64,000 nucleotides of DNA, taken from the NCBI GenBank assembly GCA_025517565.1, contig JAOPKD010000002.1:124001-188000 (forward strand). Direction: 5' to 3'. Both the position numbers and the translations under genes were made by a program. The notes beneath the pieces were generated by a model. The model had not been told where the DNA came from. It did not search any database and saw only the letters and a list, made by a program, of their open reading frames with translations. This document shows, one piece after another, positions 47,688-57,024 of the stretch (positions within the stretch are counted from its first letter, which is position 1; every line of letters begins with the position of its first letter). Source of the DNA: Halapricum hydrolyticum. GTDB taxonomy: Archaea > Halobacteriota > Halobacteria > Halobacteriales > Haloarculaceae.

Positions 47688-49463
47688 ATGACATCGAACG
47701 ATGAGACACCGAATCACGACACGGGGAATCGAAAACGACTGAGCCGACGATCGGTGTTGAAGACGGGCACAGCGCTCGGGGCTGCGTCGGTACTCCCACT
47801 TTCCGCGAGCCCGGTCGCCGCGCAGGTGACGCCGTCGGACCATCACAGCCTCAGCGAGCTCGGCTGGCAGATGCTTCCGATCGGCGATGCCAAGCCGGCG
47901 GTGATGGAGACCGCCGGCCGTCGGCAGGGTCGACCCTACTACTACATCGAAATGGCCCAGGGGAGTCATACGCACCATCCTAATATGGACCCCACGACGG
48001 TCTGGGGATACAAGGGCCCGAACGATTCGGAGGGTCAATTCCCCGGGAAGACCATCGAGGCGGACAAAAACCAGAAGCTCAAAGTCGAGTTCTCGAATGA
48101 ACTCCCCTCTTCACATCTCTTTGACGTGGATACACGAGTTCACGGGACGAAGCCCGGGGACTACGCGGAAAGCTATCCAGACTGGGTCACACAGTTTGAT
48201 GGGTACGGCGGAACGAAAGACTTCCCGGAGGTACGGGCGGTTACCCATACCCACGGACTACACGTCGAATCAGCGAGCGACGGGCTGCCCGAGCAGTGGA
48301 AGTCACCGGACGGTATCGAGGGGCCACAGTTCGAGAAGGACGTCTACGATTACCCCAACCGGCAGGCACCGGCGACGCTCTGGTACCACGACCACGCCCT
48401 CGGCAGCACCCGGCTCAACGTCTACGCCGGCCTCGCCGGCTTCTACCTGATCCGGGGAGGAGCGGAGCGCCGGCTCGGGCTGCCGAGCGGCGATCAGGAG
48501 GTTCCCCTCCTCTTCCAGGATCGGTCCTTCGACGGGGGTGACGAATACAAGTACCCGGACGAGTTCGCCCCCGAGTTCGCCGGTGACGTTTCGGTGGTGA
48601 ACGGCCTTGCCTGGCCCAGTTTCGAGGTACAGCCCCAGCAGTACCGATTCAGACTGCTCAACGGGTCGAACAACCGCTTCTTCGACATTAGGCTGGAGAA
48701 CGACGACAGTGGTGGGGTCCCGACCATATACCAGATCGGGACCGACCTCGGCTTCCTCCAGGACGTCGTGCCGATCGGACCGAATCAGGACACCACGTCA
48801 CTGCTCCTCGGACCGGCCGAGCGCGCGGACGTCATCGTCGACTTCTCGGAATTCGCCGGAGACACGTTCACCGTGAAGAGCGACGCTGGCTTCCCGTTCG
48901 TCAGTCCCGATGCGGAGAACGATGGCGGCGGCCTCCCCGAGTTAGCCCAGTTCAGAGTGGCGGACTCGATGCCGCAGGAGCCGGTCGTGGACCCGACGAC
49001 GCTCAAGCTACCGGGCCCGGAAACGTTCCGCGAAGAGGCGGTGGGGACGACCCGGCGGATGAGTTTGGAGACGACGACGCTCAACGGGCTGGACACCCAC
49101 CTCCTCGGCGAGGAGGGAGGTCGTGATGGTGGCGAACATTGGAACGATCCCGTGTTGACCAAGCCGCAGGTGGGGACGATGGAGGTCTGGGAGATCAAGA
49201 ACAACACGCCGGATTCTCACCCCATCCACCTCCACCTGGTCGACTTCCAGGTGATCGGCCGCGGTCCCAACGGCACCCAACCGCCGGAGCCGACCGAGCG
49301 TGGCAACAAGGACACAGTCAAGGTCTATGACGGGGAGACTGTCCGAATCATCAGTCGGTTCGGCGAGTTCACCGGGCGGTACGTCTGGCACTGTCACATC
49401 CTCGAACACGAGGACCAGGAGATGATGCGGCCGTACGAAGTGGTCAAGGGGGACTCCTCGTAG
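47688..49463 (+). CDS. Tat-exported multicopper oxidase (CotA/laccase type)
   Basis: 591 residues, three cupredoxin domains. Tat signal LSRRSVLKTGTALGAA and cleavage near SPVAAQ export it folded. All four copper-binding clusters are visible: HTHGLHVES and WYHDHALG in the first domain; HPIHLHLVDF and WHCHILEHEDQEMM at the C-terminus, giving type 1, 2 and 3 copper ligands. The family oxidises phenols, bilirubin or metals (Mn, Cu) with oxygen; the exact substrate is open. ATG 47688 follows directly after a 22-bp palindrome. The gene lies between a TnpB remnant and a convergent secreted protein, so it may have been acquired. Confidence 0.92.
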   Translation: MTSNDETPNHDTGNRKRLSRRSVLKTGTALGAASVLPLSASPVAAQVTPSDHHSLSELGWQMLPIGDAKPAVMETAGRRQGRPYYYIEMAQGSHTHHPNMDPTTVWGYKGPNDSEGQFPGKTIEADKNQKLKVEFSNELPSSHLFDVDTRVHGTKPGDYAESYPDWVTQFDGYGGTKDFPEVRAVTHTHGLHVESASDGLPEQWKSPDGIEGPQFEKDVYDYPNRQAPATLWYHDHALGSTRLNVYAGLAGFYLIRGGAERRLGLPSGDQEVPLLFQDRSFDGGDEYKYPDEFAPEFAGDVSVVNGLAWPSFEVQPQQYRFRLLNGSNNRFFDIRLENDDSGGVPTIYQIGTDLGFLQDVVPIGPNQDTTSLLLGPAERADVIVDFSEFAGDTFTVKSDAGFPFVSPDAENDGGGLPELAQFRVADSMPQEPVVDPTTLKLPGPETFREEAVGTTRRMSLETTTLNGLDTHLLGEEGGRDGGEHWNDPVLTKPQVGTMEVWEIKNNTPDSHPIHLHLVDFQVIGRGPNGTQPPEPTERGNKDTVKVYDGETVRIISRFGEFTGRYVWHCHILEHEDQEMMRPYEVVKGDSS

Positions 49464-49590
49464 AACCCGGGATTCCTCACCCGGGTTGCTGTGCAACCGA
49501 ATCGACTCCGATTATTCTGCTGACTTCATCCTCTGCATCCAGCACGACCGCCGGAAAATATCACTGAATGAGGGTTTCAACAGAGCCGAG

Positions 49591-50124
49591 TCAGTCCTCT
49601 TTCACCGGCAGCAGCGGACACCGGAAGTAGTCCGGCGGTCCACCGTCCGGTGGTCCCTCACTGATTGCGATGTGACCGAGATTGTAGTGGAAGAGGATCG
49701 ACTCGGGATCGTCAGCCGGACCATAGCGGGTCAGGAGTGGTGGTGGGCTACCGTGGACGTCCAAGCCTACCTCAGTCCACTCGGCCACGTGGGTCCACCA
49801 GCGCCCCCCGTTGTAGTCGGGGTTCTCCGGTGCCGCCTCGGAAACGGGTAGCGTGCCCTCGGGGAGTTCCCCGGTGACGGGGTTCGTGATCACGAAGAAC
49901 TTGTCGAGTGAGTTTTCGTTTGGATTCTTGATTTCACCAGTAACTTTCGTTCCCCACTGCTCACCGTCACCCCAGATTCGGGGACTGAAGTCAGGCTTTC
50001 CTTTCGCGGCGGTCGCGCTACCGGTCGCCGTGATACCGAGAAGCGCAGTACCCGAAACGACGGCTCCCGTGCGCAATACTCGTCGTCGCGAGATTTTCGA
50101 TTGTAGCGTTGGTTCTGTTTCCAT
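49591..50124 (-). CDS. Tat-exported protein of unknown function
   Basis: 177 residues. Strong twin-arginine signal SRRRVLRTGAVVSGTALLG with an Ala-x-Ala site (SATAAKG). The mature ~135 residues are rich in Trp, Pro and Gly (RIWGDGEQWGTKV, GGRWWTHVAEWTEVGLDVHG) and end in FRCPLLPVKED with a single Cys. I do not recognise the family. Convergent with the multicopper oxidase, 127 bases away; both are exported by Tat, so a shared role outside the cell is possible but unproven. Confidence 0.75.
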   Translation of the reverse strand: METEPTLQSKISRRRVLRTGAVVSGTALLGITATGSATAAKGKPDFSPRIWGDGEQWGTKVTGEIKNPNENSLDKFFVITNPVTGELPEGTLPVSEAAPENPDYNGGRWWTHVAEWTEVGLDVHGSPPPLLTRYGPADDPESILFHYNLGHIAISEGPPDGGPPDYFRCPLLPVKED

Positions 50125-50272
50125 GGTCTCTCCCCAGCCATGCCGGGGTGAGAATATGACGCTCGCATACCTAATTGTTAATGAGCACTATTGTGAACTG
50201 AGTCTGGGGGAGGGCTACGCCAACCGGCGACGTATTGGCGGTTCGGACGCCCCCAGCCAGCATCAGGGGCGA

Positions 50273-52162
50273 CTACGCTGCCGGGAGGACGACGGCGTCC
50301 TCGACGGTGACGCCTTCCTCGGCGGCGACGTTCTCGCCGGTGATCTGGTCGATAGCTTCGACTTTTTCGTCGAGTCCGACGACTTCGGACTCCTCGGAGA
50401 AGTTCAGCACGACGATGTACCGACCGTCCTCGCCATCGCGGGCGTAGGCGGTGACAGCGTCGTTGTCGCTCTCGTAGTCAACGGCCTCGAAGTCGGCGTC
50501 GACTTTGAGCGCGTCGATCTCTTCCCAGGTGCCGGCCAACTCGCGGTGGAACTCGCGGAGTTCTTCGTTGGTGTACTCCCAGTGGATGTGTCCACGACGC
50601 TGGCGTTCGCCGATCTCCTGGCCAGCGTAGACCATCGGAATTCCGGGAACGGTGAACGCGGCCGTCGCGGCCGCCCGGACGGCGTGCTCGCCGGCCTGCT
50701 CGATGTAGCGGCTCTCGTCGTGGTTCTCGATGTAGGTCAGGAAGCCGGCGTGGTCCGGGAAGCCGACCTTGTAGCGGTTGTCCAGCGAGTCGAAGATCTG
50801 GTCGGCGGGTTCGTTACCCTGGCCGATCTGGAGTAGGTCGAAGTACAGCCCGGCGTCGAAGTGGACGTCGAAACAGAGGTTGTGGAAGTCCGCGACGTAG
50901 GGGATCGTCTCGTCCATCAGCAGGAACTCGCTATCCGTGGACTTGGTGAGGTCGTGGATTTCCTGCCAGAAGGGACGCGGGACCGCCCACGCCATGTCAC
51001 ACCGGAACCCGTCGACGTATCCGGCCCACTTCTCGACGGCGTCAAGCAGGTGCCGGCGGACCTCGAGATTGTCGTAGTTGAAGTTCGCGATGTACGGCCA
51101 GTCGAAGTACGTGTCCGGCACGTTGTTTTCCTCGTCCTGCCAGTCGTACCAGTCGCGGTACTCCGGATCGCCTTCGACGGCGCGCTGGTAGAACTCGTGA
51201 TCGCGCGCGGAGTGGTTGAGCACGAGGTCGAACAGGACCTTCATGTCCCGCTCGTGGGCTTCCTCGATGAGTTTCTCGAAGTCTTCCTCGCCGCCGAGAT
51301 CGTCGGCGATGGAGTAGAAGTCCGTGATGTTGTAGCCGTGATCGAAGTCGTCGTTCTGCAGGACGGGCGTGAACCACAGCGTGTTCAGGCCGAGGCCCTT
51401 GATGTAATCCAGCCGGTCGGTGATCGCCTCGAGAATCGACTGGTCGTCCTCGGGCTCGACGAACCCGCGGACGTACAGTTCGTAGACGGACATCCCGTCG
51501 GTCCACTCCGGCGGCTCGTTGAGCCGGTCGACCCCGCCGTCAGGGTGGACGCTGACGGTGTCTGGGACGCTGTACTGGTGGCCGATCGCCACGCCGTGGA
51601 CCCGGACGGGCTCTTCGACGGCTTCGACCGGGACGCGGAACTCGTAGCCGTCGATCTCGTACTCGTCGAGGTCGTCGCGATCGTCGACGAAGAACTCGAC
51701 GTCGAGGTCTTCCTCGGGGGCGCCCGGCGCGGTCTTGGGGTGAGCCGTGATGACGACTTCGTCGCCGACCTGCTCGCCCGTGAGCGTGACCCGGGGGCGA
51801 CCGCGCTCGCCGATGTCGCGGGAGATTCCGGAACCGGCACCGCTACCGCTCGCGCCCCGCCCGGAGATACCGGACATTCCGGAGACGCCCGAGATGCCGC
51901 TCGCTCCGCTGTAGCCGCTCCGACCTGGCTGGTGGGTGACCGACTTGTCGCTGGGGTAGACGCGCACGGTCAGTTTGTGAGTGCCGTCCGGGGCGTCCAG
52001 CTGGACAGTGTAAATGCCCGGCTCGTCCGGCGTGATGTACTCGATCGAATCGTCGCCGAGCACGACCGAACTGTCTTCAGGTGCGTCTGCGACCGACCAC
52101 GTGTAGACCTCGTCGGGCACGGGATCTCGCGGGGCTAATTCTTGGGTCTCTCCGACTGCCAT
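50273..52162 (-). CDS. GH13 alpha-amylase-family enzyme with N-terminal Ig-like and Ser-Gly linker regions
   Basis: 629 residues, no signal peptide. N-terminal ~85 residues form a beta domain (YTWSVADAPEDSSVVLGDD); a Ser-Gly linker (SGISGVSGMSGISG) follows, then a second beta domain and the GH13 barrel. Four GH13 regions are clear: DLVLNHSARDH (I), GFRCDMAWA (II, nucleophile Asp), LLMDETI (III, acid Glu) and YIENHDESR (IV). The C-terminal domain is short. ATG 52162 (MAVGETQEL) is preferred over ATG 52189. Probably acts on internal glucans with the neighbouring phosphorylase, from which it diverges. Confidence 0.9.
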   Translation of the reverse strand: MAVGETQELAPRDPVPDEVYTWSVADAPEDSSVVLGDDSIEYITPDEPGIYTVQLDAPDGTHKLTVRVYPSDKSVTHQPGRSGYSGASGISGVSGMSGISGRGASGSGAGSGISRDIGERGRPRVTLTGEQVGDEVVITAHPKTAPGAPEEDLDVEFFVDDRDDLDEYEIDGYEFRVPVEAVEEPVRVHGVAIGHQYSVPDTVSVHPDGGVDRLNEPPEWTDGMSVYELYVRGFVEPEDDQSILEAITDRLDYIKGLGLNTLWFTPVLQNDDFDHGYNITDFYSIADDLGGEEDFEKLIEEAHERDMKVLFDLVLNHSARDHEFYQRAVEGDPEYRDWYDWQDEENNVPDTYFDWPYIANFNYDNLEVRRHLLDAVEKWAGYVDGFRCDMAWAVPRPFWQEIHDLTKSTDSEFLLMDETIPYVADFHNLCFDVHFDAGLYFDLLQIGQGNEPADQIFDSLDNRYKVGFPDHAGFLTYIENHDESRYIEQAGEHAVRAAATAAFTVPGIPMVYAGQEIGERQRRGHIHWEYTNEELREFHRELAGTWEEIDALKVDADFEAVDYESDNDAVTAYARDGEDGRYIVVLNFSEESEVVGLDEKVEAIDQITGENVAAEEGVTVEDAVVLPAA

Positions 52163-52462
52163 GAACCGAGGTGGGCCTGGATGGTGCATGTATCTGTATC
52201 AGCGGCGGCACCTTCAATCAATCTTCCGACATCGGCCCACAACGTGGGCGATATACAACAAATACAATATAAATATGAAGCGTATAAAATATTTAAAAGG
52301 ATATTTATTCATACCGAAAAAGCAGCGATAAATCTTATTATCAATCGTTTAGTTCCCGTTTTTTTGCGTTTCAGGGCCTGATACTGCCGTGGTATCGTTG
52401 TTGAAATAAAACAACAACAGTTTTACGCGGAGATCCGCAATTTCACGAGAGAGGTAGTGCAT
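52163..52462. promoter_or_regulatory. Divergent AT-rich control region between amylase and phosphorylase
   Basis: 300 bases with AT-rich TATA candidates on both strands between 52250 and 52320 (for example ATACAATATAAATAT). GATAC-N7-GTATC occurs at 52380-52396, and GTTGTTG (52397-52403) pairs with CAACAAC (52412-52418). These are candidate operators for shared control of glucan breakdown, perhaps by TrmB; no consensus match was proved. No gene seen. Confidence 0.4.
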
Positions 52463-54157
52463 ATGGTGTCGGAAAACCTGGACGGACGGATCGCGTATTA
52501 CACGATGGAGATCGGTATCGAAAACGACGTCAAGACGTACAGCGGCGGGCTGGGCGTTCTGGCGGGCGATACGATCCGATCTTTCGCGGACATGGGCGTA
52601 CCAGCAGTCTGTGTCGCTCAGCTCAACGAGCGCGGGTACTGCAAGCAGACACTCGAGGAAGACGGGACACAGATCAGCGAGGAGGACCCCTGGCCGGTCG
52701 AGGAGTACTGTGAGGAACTCGACGTCGAGGTGACGGTCCCGATCTACGGTCGGGACGTGACGGTGACGGCCTGGAAGTACGACGTCGTCTCCGAACGCAG
52801 CGGCCACACGGTTCCGATCATCTATCTCGACACGAACGTCGAGAGCAACGATCCGGAAGCCCGGGAGTACACCCAGCGGCTGTACAGTCCCGGCTACGGC
52901 GAGGACGTCCAGTTGGCCCAGGAGATCGTCCTCGGGATCGGTGGGACCCGGATCCTCGACGAACTCGGCTACGAGGTCGACACGTACCACATGAACGAGG
53001 GCCACGCCGCCCTCCTGACGCTGGAGCTGCTGAAAGAAAACGACATGGACCCCGAGCCGGTCCGCGAGCAGACGGTCTTCACGACCCACACGCCGGTCGA
53101 GGCCGGTCACGACCAGTTCGACTGGGGGCTCGTCAACGAGGTCCTCGGGGAGTTCGTTCCCCAGGACGTCCTCAAGAAATACAGCCGCGACCAGGATCTG
53201 CACATGACCCTGCTCGCGCTGAACCTCTCGCGATACGCCAACTCCGTGGCCAAGAAGCACCAGGAAGTCTCCCAGAACATGTTCCCCGGGTACGAGATCG
53301 ACGCCATCACGAACGGCGTTCACGTGCCCTTCTGGGTCGGCGACTCCTTCAAGGAGCTATACGACGAGTACGTCGAAGGCTGGCGCGAGAACCCCTACAA
53401 ACTCAAGCACGCGTCGGTCATCCCGGACGACGACCTCTGGGAGGCCCACATGGAGGAGAAACGGGACACGATCGAGTTCATCAACGAGCGCGAGGACTCG
53501 GATCTCGATCCCGAGAAGCTCACGATCGGGTTCGCCCGGCGTGCGACCGCCTACAAGCGCGCTGACCTGATCTTCTATGATCACGAGCGACTGCGCCACA
53601 TCGCCGAGAACGTCGGCGAGTTCCAGCTCGTGTTCGCTGGTAAAGCGTTCCCCGGCGACCAGGACGGGATCGGGAACATCCAGGGGATCTTCCACGACGC
53701 CTGGCAGCTCAACGACGCTATTAACGTCGAGTACGTCGAAGGCTACGACATGGAAGTCGGCGCGAAACTCACCTCCGGCGTCGACGTCTGGCTCAACAAC
53801 CCCCGACGGCCGCTGGAGGCCTGTGGCACGTCCGGGATGAAAGCCGCGTACAACGGCATTCCCCAGCTCGGCACGCTCGACGGCTGGTGGGTCGAGGGCC
53901 ATATCGAAAACGAGACTGGCTGGAAGATCGGTCCCGAACCCGAGGAGAGCGAGCCCGACGAGACCGCGGCCGAAGACGAGGACCGACAGGACGCGATGGA
54001 CATGTACGACCAGCTAGAGAACACGGTCGTCCCGATGTACTACGAGGACCGCGAGAAGTGGACCGACATCATGCGCAACACGATGTCCTTCAACGGCCCG
54101 TACTACCACACCCAGCGCATGGTCCGTGAGTACCTCGACGACGCCTACTCCCAGTAG
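52463..54157 (+). CDS. glgP: Alpha-glucan (glycogen/maltodextrin) phosphorylase, short form
   Basis: 564 residues, GT35 enzyme that releases glucose-1-phosphate from alpha-1,4-glucans. Short archaeal/bacterial type (about 200 residues fewer than muscle or E. coli MalP). Family motifs: EIGIENDVKTYSGGLGVLAG, YHMNEGHAAL, ITNGVHVPFW, FARRATAYKRADL, and the pyridoxal-phosphate Lys in CGTSGMKAAYNG. An acidic insertion (PEPEESEPDETAAEDEDRQD) near residue 500 is haloarchaeal. ATG 52463 is chosen since GAGAGAGG lies 8 bases ahead; a GTG six bases upstream is the alternative. Confidence 0.94.
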   Translation: MVSENLDGRIAYYTMEIGIENDVKTYSGGLGVLAGDTIRSFADMGVPAVCVAQLNERGYCKQTLEEDGTQISEEDPWPVEEYCEELDVEVTVPIYGRDVTVTAWKYDVVSERSGHTVPIIYLDTNVESNDPEAREYTQRLYSPGYGEDVQLAQEIVLGIGGTRILDELGYEVDTYHMNEGHAALLTLELLKENDMDPEPVREQTVFTTHTPVEAGHDQFDWGLVNEVLGEFVPQDVLKKYSRDQDLHMTLLALNLSRYANSVAKKHQEVSQNMFPGYEIDAITNGVHVPFWVGDSFKELYDEYVEGWRENPYKLKHASVIPDDDLWEAHMEEKRDTIEFINEREDSDLDPEKLTIGFARRATAYKRADLIFYDHERLRHIAENVGEFQLVFAGKAFPGDQDGIGNIQGIFHDAWQLNDAINVEYVEGYDMEVGAKLTSGVDVWLNNPRRPLEACGTSGMKAAYNGIPQLGTLDGWWVEGHIENETGWKIGPEPEESEPDETAAEDEDRQDAMDMYDQLENTVVPMYYEDREKWTDIMRNTMSFNGPYYHTQRMVREYLDDAYSQ

Positions 54158-54348
54158 CACCGCTCTGGACCCTCCGTTCTCGTTTTCGCGTCGTATCGCG
54201 ACGAGAGACTCGCTTTCGCGTGTAGCAGAACTGCCGCTGTGTGTTGGCCGGCCGCTTTTCGGTCGCCGTTCGCCCGTACAGAACCAACTGCAGGGTGCAC
54301 AGGGGAACAACAGTCAGGACCTCCGACTTTACTGACAGCACGGAAGCA

Positions 54349-54376
54349 AAAATAAATATACTTATTGTACAGGAGG
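54349..54376 (+). promoter_or_regulatory. Promoter and ribosome-binding site of the receptor fusion
   Basis: AAAATAAATATA (54349-54360) is a strong TATA candidate. AGGAGG at 54371-54376 is an unusually perfect Shine-Dalgarno, but is 26 bases before ATG 54403 and faces no in-frame start at the usual distance. Confidence 0.45.
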
Positions 54377-54402
54377 ATGCACGTGTTATTCACATCGAGT
54401 AC

Positions 54403-56964
54403 ATGAACACGTCAGTCACCAGTCTCCTCCTCGGCGTCACCGGCGACGGACAGTCAGGAGACGAGGACGGAGACGACCCATCGACGGCGCCGCCAGCAGA
54501 GCACGCAGAGTCGGTGGAGGGGGGGACTGAGCCGGACTGTGATCCGGAGGAACTCGCTCGTCTTCGCGAGGAGGCGGCCGAGCTTCGGGACGAGCGAGAC
54601 GCGCTCCGGGAGGAGCGCAATCGGGCACGGGAGCGAGCCGACCGTCTGGAGGCGTCGATCACTGCGACGGCAGAGACGATGGAGCGGGCGATCGACGGCG
54701 ATCTGACCGTCCGGGCCGAGATAGGCGCGGAAGATCCGGCGGCACAGGATCTCGAAGCCGTCTGCAACGAACTGATCGGAGAGTGGGCCGAGTCGATCCG
54801 CCGCGTTCGTGAGTTCAGCCAGCAGGTCAGCGGCGCCACGGAACAGGTCGCCTCGACGGCCGAGACCGTCCGCGAAAAGAGCCGGGCGGTCAACGAGTCG
54901 ATCCGCGAGATTTCGGCCGACGCCGACCGTCAGCACGACCACATCGAGGAAGTCGCTAGCGAGGTCGAAGACCTCTCTGCGACCGTCGAAGAGGTCGCAT
55001 CGTCCGCCGAAGAGGTCGCCAGCGCGGCAGAGGTCTCCGCGGATCGCGCCCAGTCCGGCGGCGAAGCTGCGACGGCGGCCCTGGATGACCTCGAAGCGAT
55101 CGAGTCGACGACCGAAACGACCCTCGAGAGCGTCGAGAGCCTGGCCGAGTCGGTCGGTGACATCGAGTCGATCGTCGAGGTGATCGACGACATCGCCGAG
55201 CAGACGAACATCCTGGCGCTGAACGCCTCGATCGAGGCCGCCCGCGCGGGCGAGGAGGGCGCCGGCTTTGCGGTCGTCGCCGACGAGGTCAAGAGCCTCG
55301 CCGGGGAGACCCAGTCCGCGCTCGAGGACATCGAAGGGGCGATCGACGCGGTGCGCGAGGAGGCCGACGAGGCCGCCGCCGACATGCGGGAGACCCGCGA
55401 CCGGGTCGGGGCCGGCCGGGAGACGATCGACGAGGCGCTCACTGCGCTCGAGGACATCGTCGACGACGTCGAGGAGGTCTCCGGGCGGGTCGGAGAGATC
55501 AGCAACGCGACGGAATCGCAGGCCGAATCCACCCAGCAGGTGGCCGTCATGGCCGAAGACGTCGGCGAGATCAGCGAAGAGACGGCAGAGACCGCCGACG
55601 AGGTCGCTGCGGCCGCCCGCGATCAGACCAGCGTCCTCACCGAGGTCCAGACGGCGACGAACACGCTCGCCGAACGGACTGAGACGCTGATCGACTCTCT
55701 GGACGACTTCGAGACGGCCCGCAGCGCGGCCGACGCCGACAGCGCCACCATCGAGATGTGGCACGCGATGAGCGGCCAGAAAGGTGTCTTGCTCGAGTCG
55801 CTGGCCCGCGAATTCGAGTCACAGTACGACGGCGAGGTCTCGATCGAGCTGACCGCGAAAGGGAGCTACCGCGGAACGCTCAATGCGACTCTGAACGCCG
55901 TCGAAAACGGCCGGCCACCGGCGATCGCCCAGATCTTCGAGATCGGAACCAAGCGGGCGATGGACAGCGGCGGGTTCGTCCCGGTCGAGGATGTGCTGCC
56001 CGCTGACTTCGGCGCGACCGATCTGCTCGATCCCGTCCGCTCGTATTATACGACCGACCGACAGCTGTACTCGCTGCCTTTCAATTCCTCGACGCCAGTG
56101 CTCTGTTACAACCGAACGGCGTTCGAACGCGCGGGGATCGATCCCGACAGACCCCCGGAGACGTTCGACGCCGTCCGGACGGCCGCGAGTGATCTCGTCG
56201 ACGCGGGCGTCGCCGATCACGGGATCTCCTTCGCCAACTACGCCTGGTACGTCGAGCAGTGGTTCGCCCAGGCCGGCCAGCCTCTCGTGGACAAGCGCAA
56301 CGGTCGGGACGGCGACGCGACAGAGGCGCACTTCGACAGCGAAGCGGGACGCGTGCTCTTCGAGTGGTGGCGCGAACTCGAAACCGACGGGCTCTATCAC
56401 AACCCCGGGATCGAAGCGCGCGGAGAGGCCAAATCCGCCTTCCTCGATGGAACGGCAGCAATGCTCGTCGCGTCGAGTTCGTCACTGGCAGGAATCGAAG
56501 AGGGCGCGCGCGAGGCCGGATTCGAGCTCGGAACGGCCCCGATTCCGGTCGCCGACGAGCGAAACGGGCTCGTCGTCGGCGGGGCCTCGCTGTGGGTCCC
56601 CGCCGCGATCCCGCGCGAGCAACAGCAGCTCGCCGGCGAGTTCCTCGCGTGGCTCGCCGAGCCCGCTCAGCAGGCTCGCTGGCACCGCGAAACCGGCTAC
56701 TTCCCCATCAACCATCGGGCGGTTGACGCGTTGCGCTCGGACGGCTGGTTCCGGGAGAACCCGCATTTCGAGACCGCCCTCGAAGAGCTGCTCGCGAGTT
56801 CCGACATCCCGGCGACCAACGGTGCCCGGATCGGCCCCTTCGATACGGTCCGGACCCTCGTCGAAGAGGCCTACCTCGACGCTCGCGATCACGGGATCGA
56901 GACGGCACTCTCCGACCTCGACGCGCAGGTCGAGCGACTGCTGGAGAACTACCGGAGTCGGTGA
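54403..56964 (+). CDS. Cytoplasmic chemoreceptor fused to a UgpB-like solute-binding domain
   Basis: 853 residues. Residues ~45-80 are a charged coiled coil, ~80-125 resemble a HAMP domain (AIDGDLTVRAEIGAEDP), and ~130-445 form a methyl-accepting signalling hairpin with the conserved tip EQTNILALNASIEAARAGEE (from 266). Residues 449-853 are a complete CUT1-type binding protein: IEMWHAMSGQKG, PFNSSTPVL (559-567), GGASLWVP (726-733) and WHRETGYFPI (760-769), which match E. coli UgpB motifs from memory. No signal peptide or membrane helix is visible, so both parts should be in the cytoplasm. Candidate ligand: glycerol-3-phosphate or a related internal metabolite; the neighbouring phosphorylase makes a glucan product possible too. 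ATG 54403 is the best start in frame. Confidence 0.9.
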   Translation: MNTSVTSLLLGVTGDGQSGDEDGDDPSTAPPAEHAESVEGGTEPDCDPEELARLREEAAELRDERDALREERNRARERADRLEASITATAETMERAIDGDLTVRAEIGAEDPAAQDLEAVCNELIGEWAESIRRVREFSQQVSGATEQVASTAETVREKSRAVNESIREISADADRQHDHIEEVASEVEDLSATVEEVASSAEEVASAAEVSADRAQSGGEAATAALDDLEAIESTTETTLESVESLAESVGDIESIVEVIDDIAEQTNILALNASIEAARAGEEGAGFAVVADEVKSLAGETQSALEDIEGAIDAVREEADEAAADMRETRDRVGAGRETIDEALTALEDIVDDVEEVSGRVGEISNATESQAESTQQVAVMAEDVGEISEETAETADEVAAAARDQTSVLTEVQTATNTLAERTETLIDSLDDFETARSAADADSATIEMWHAMSGQKGVLLESLAREFESQYDGEVSIELTAKGSYRGTLNATLNAVENGRPPAIAQIFEIGTKRAMDSGGFVPVEDVLPADFGATDLLDPVRSYYTTDRQLYSLPFNSSTPVLCYNRTAFERAGIDPDRPPETFDAVRTAASDLVDAGVADHGISFANYAWYVEQWFAQAGQPLVDKRNGRDGDATEAHFDSEAGRVLFEWWRELETDGLYHNPGIEARGEAKSAFLDGTAAMLVASSSSLAGIEEGAREAGFELGTAPIPVADERNGLVVGGASLWVPAAIPREQQQLAGEFLAWLAEPAQQARWHRETGYFPINHRAVDALRSDGWFRENPHFETALEELLASSDIPATNGARIGPFDTVRTLVEEAYLDARDHGIETALSDLDAQVERLLENYRSR

Positions 56965-57024
56965 CCGAACCCCGGAGTGATCGAGAACGCAAGCAGTTTG
57001 GCGCTCGCTGGTGAACCACTGATC

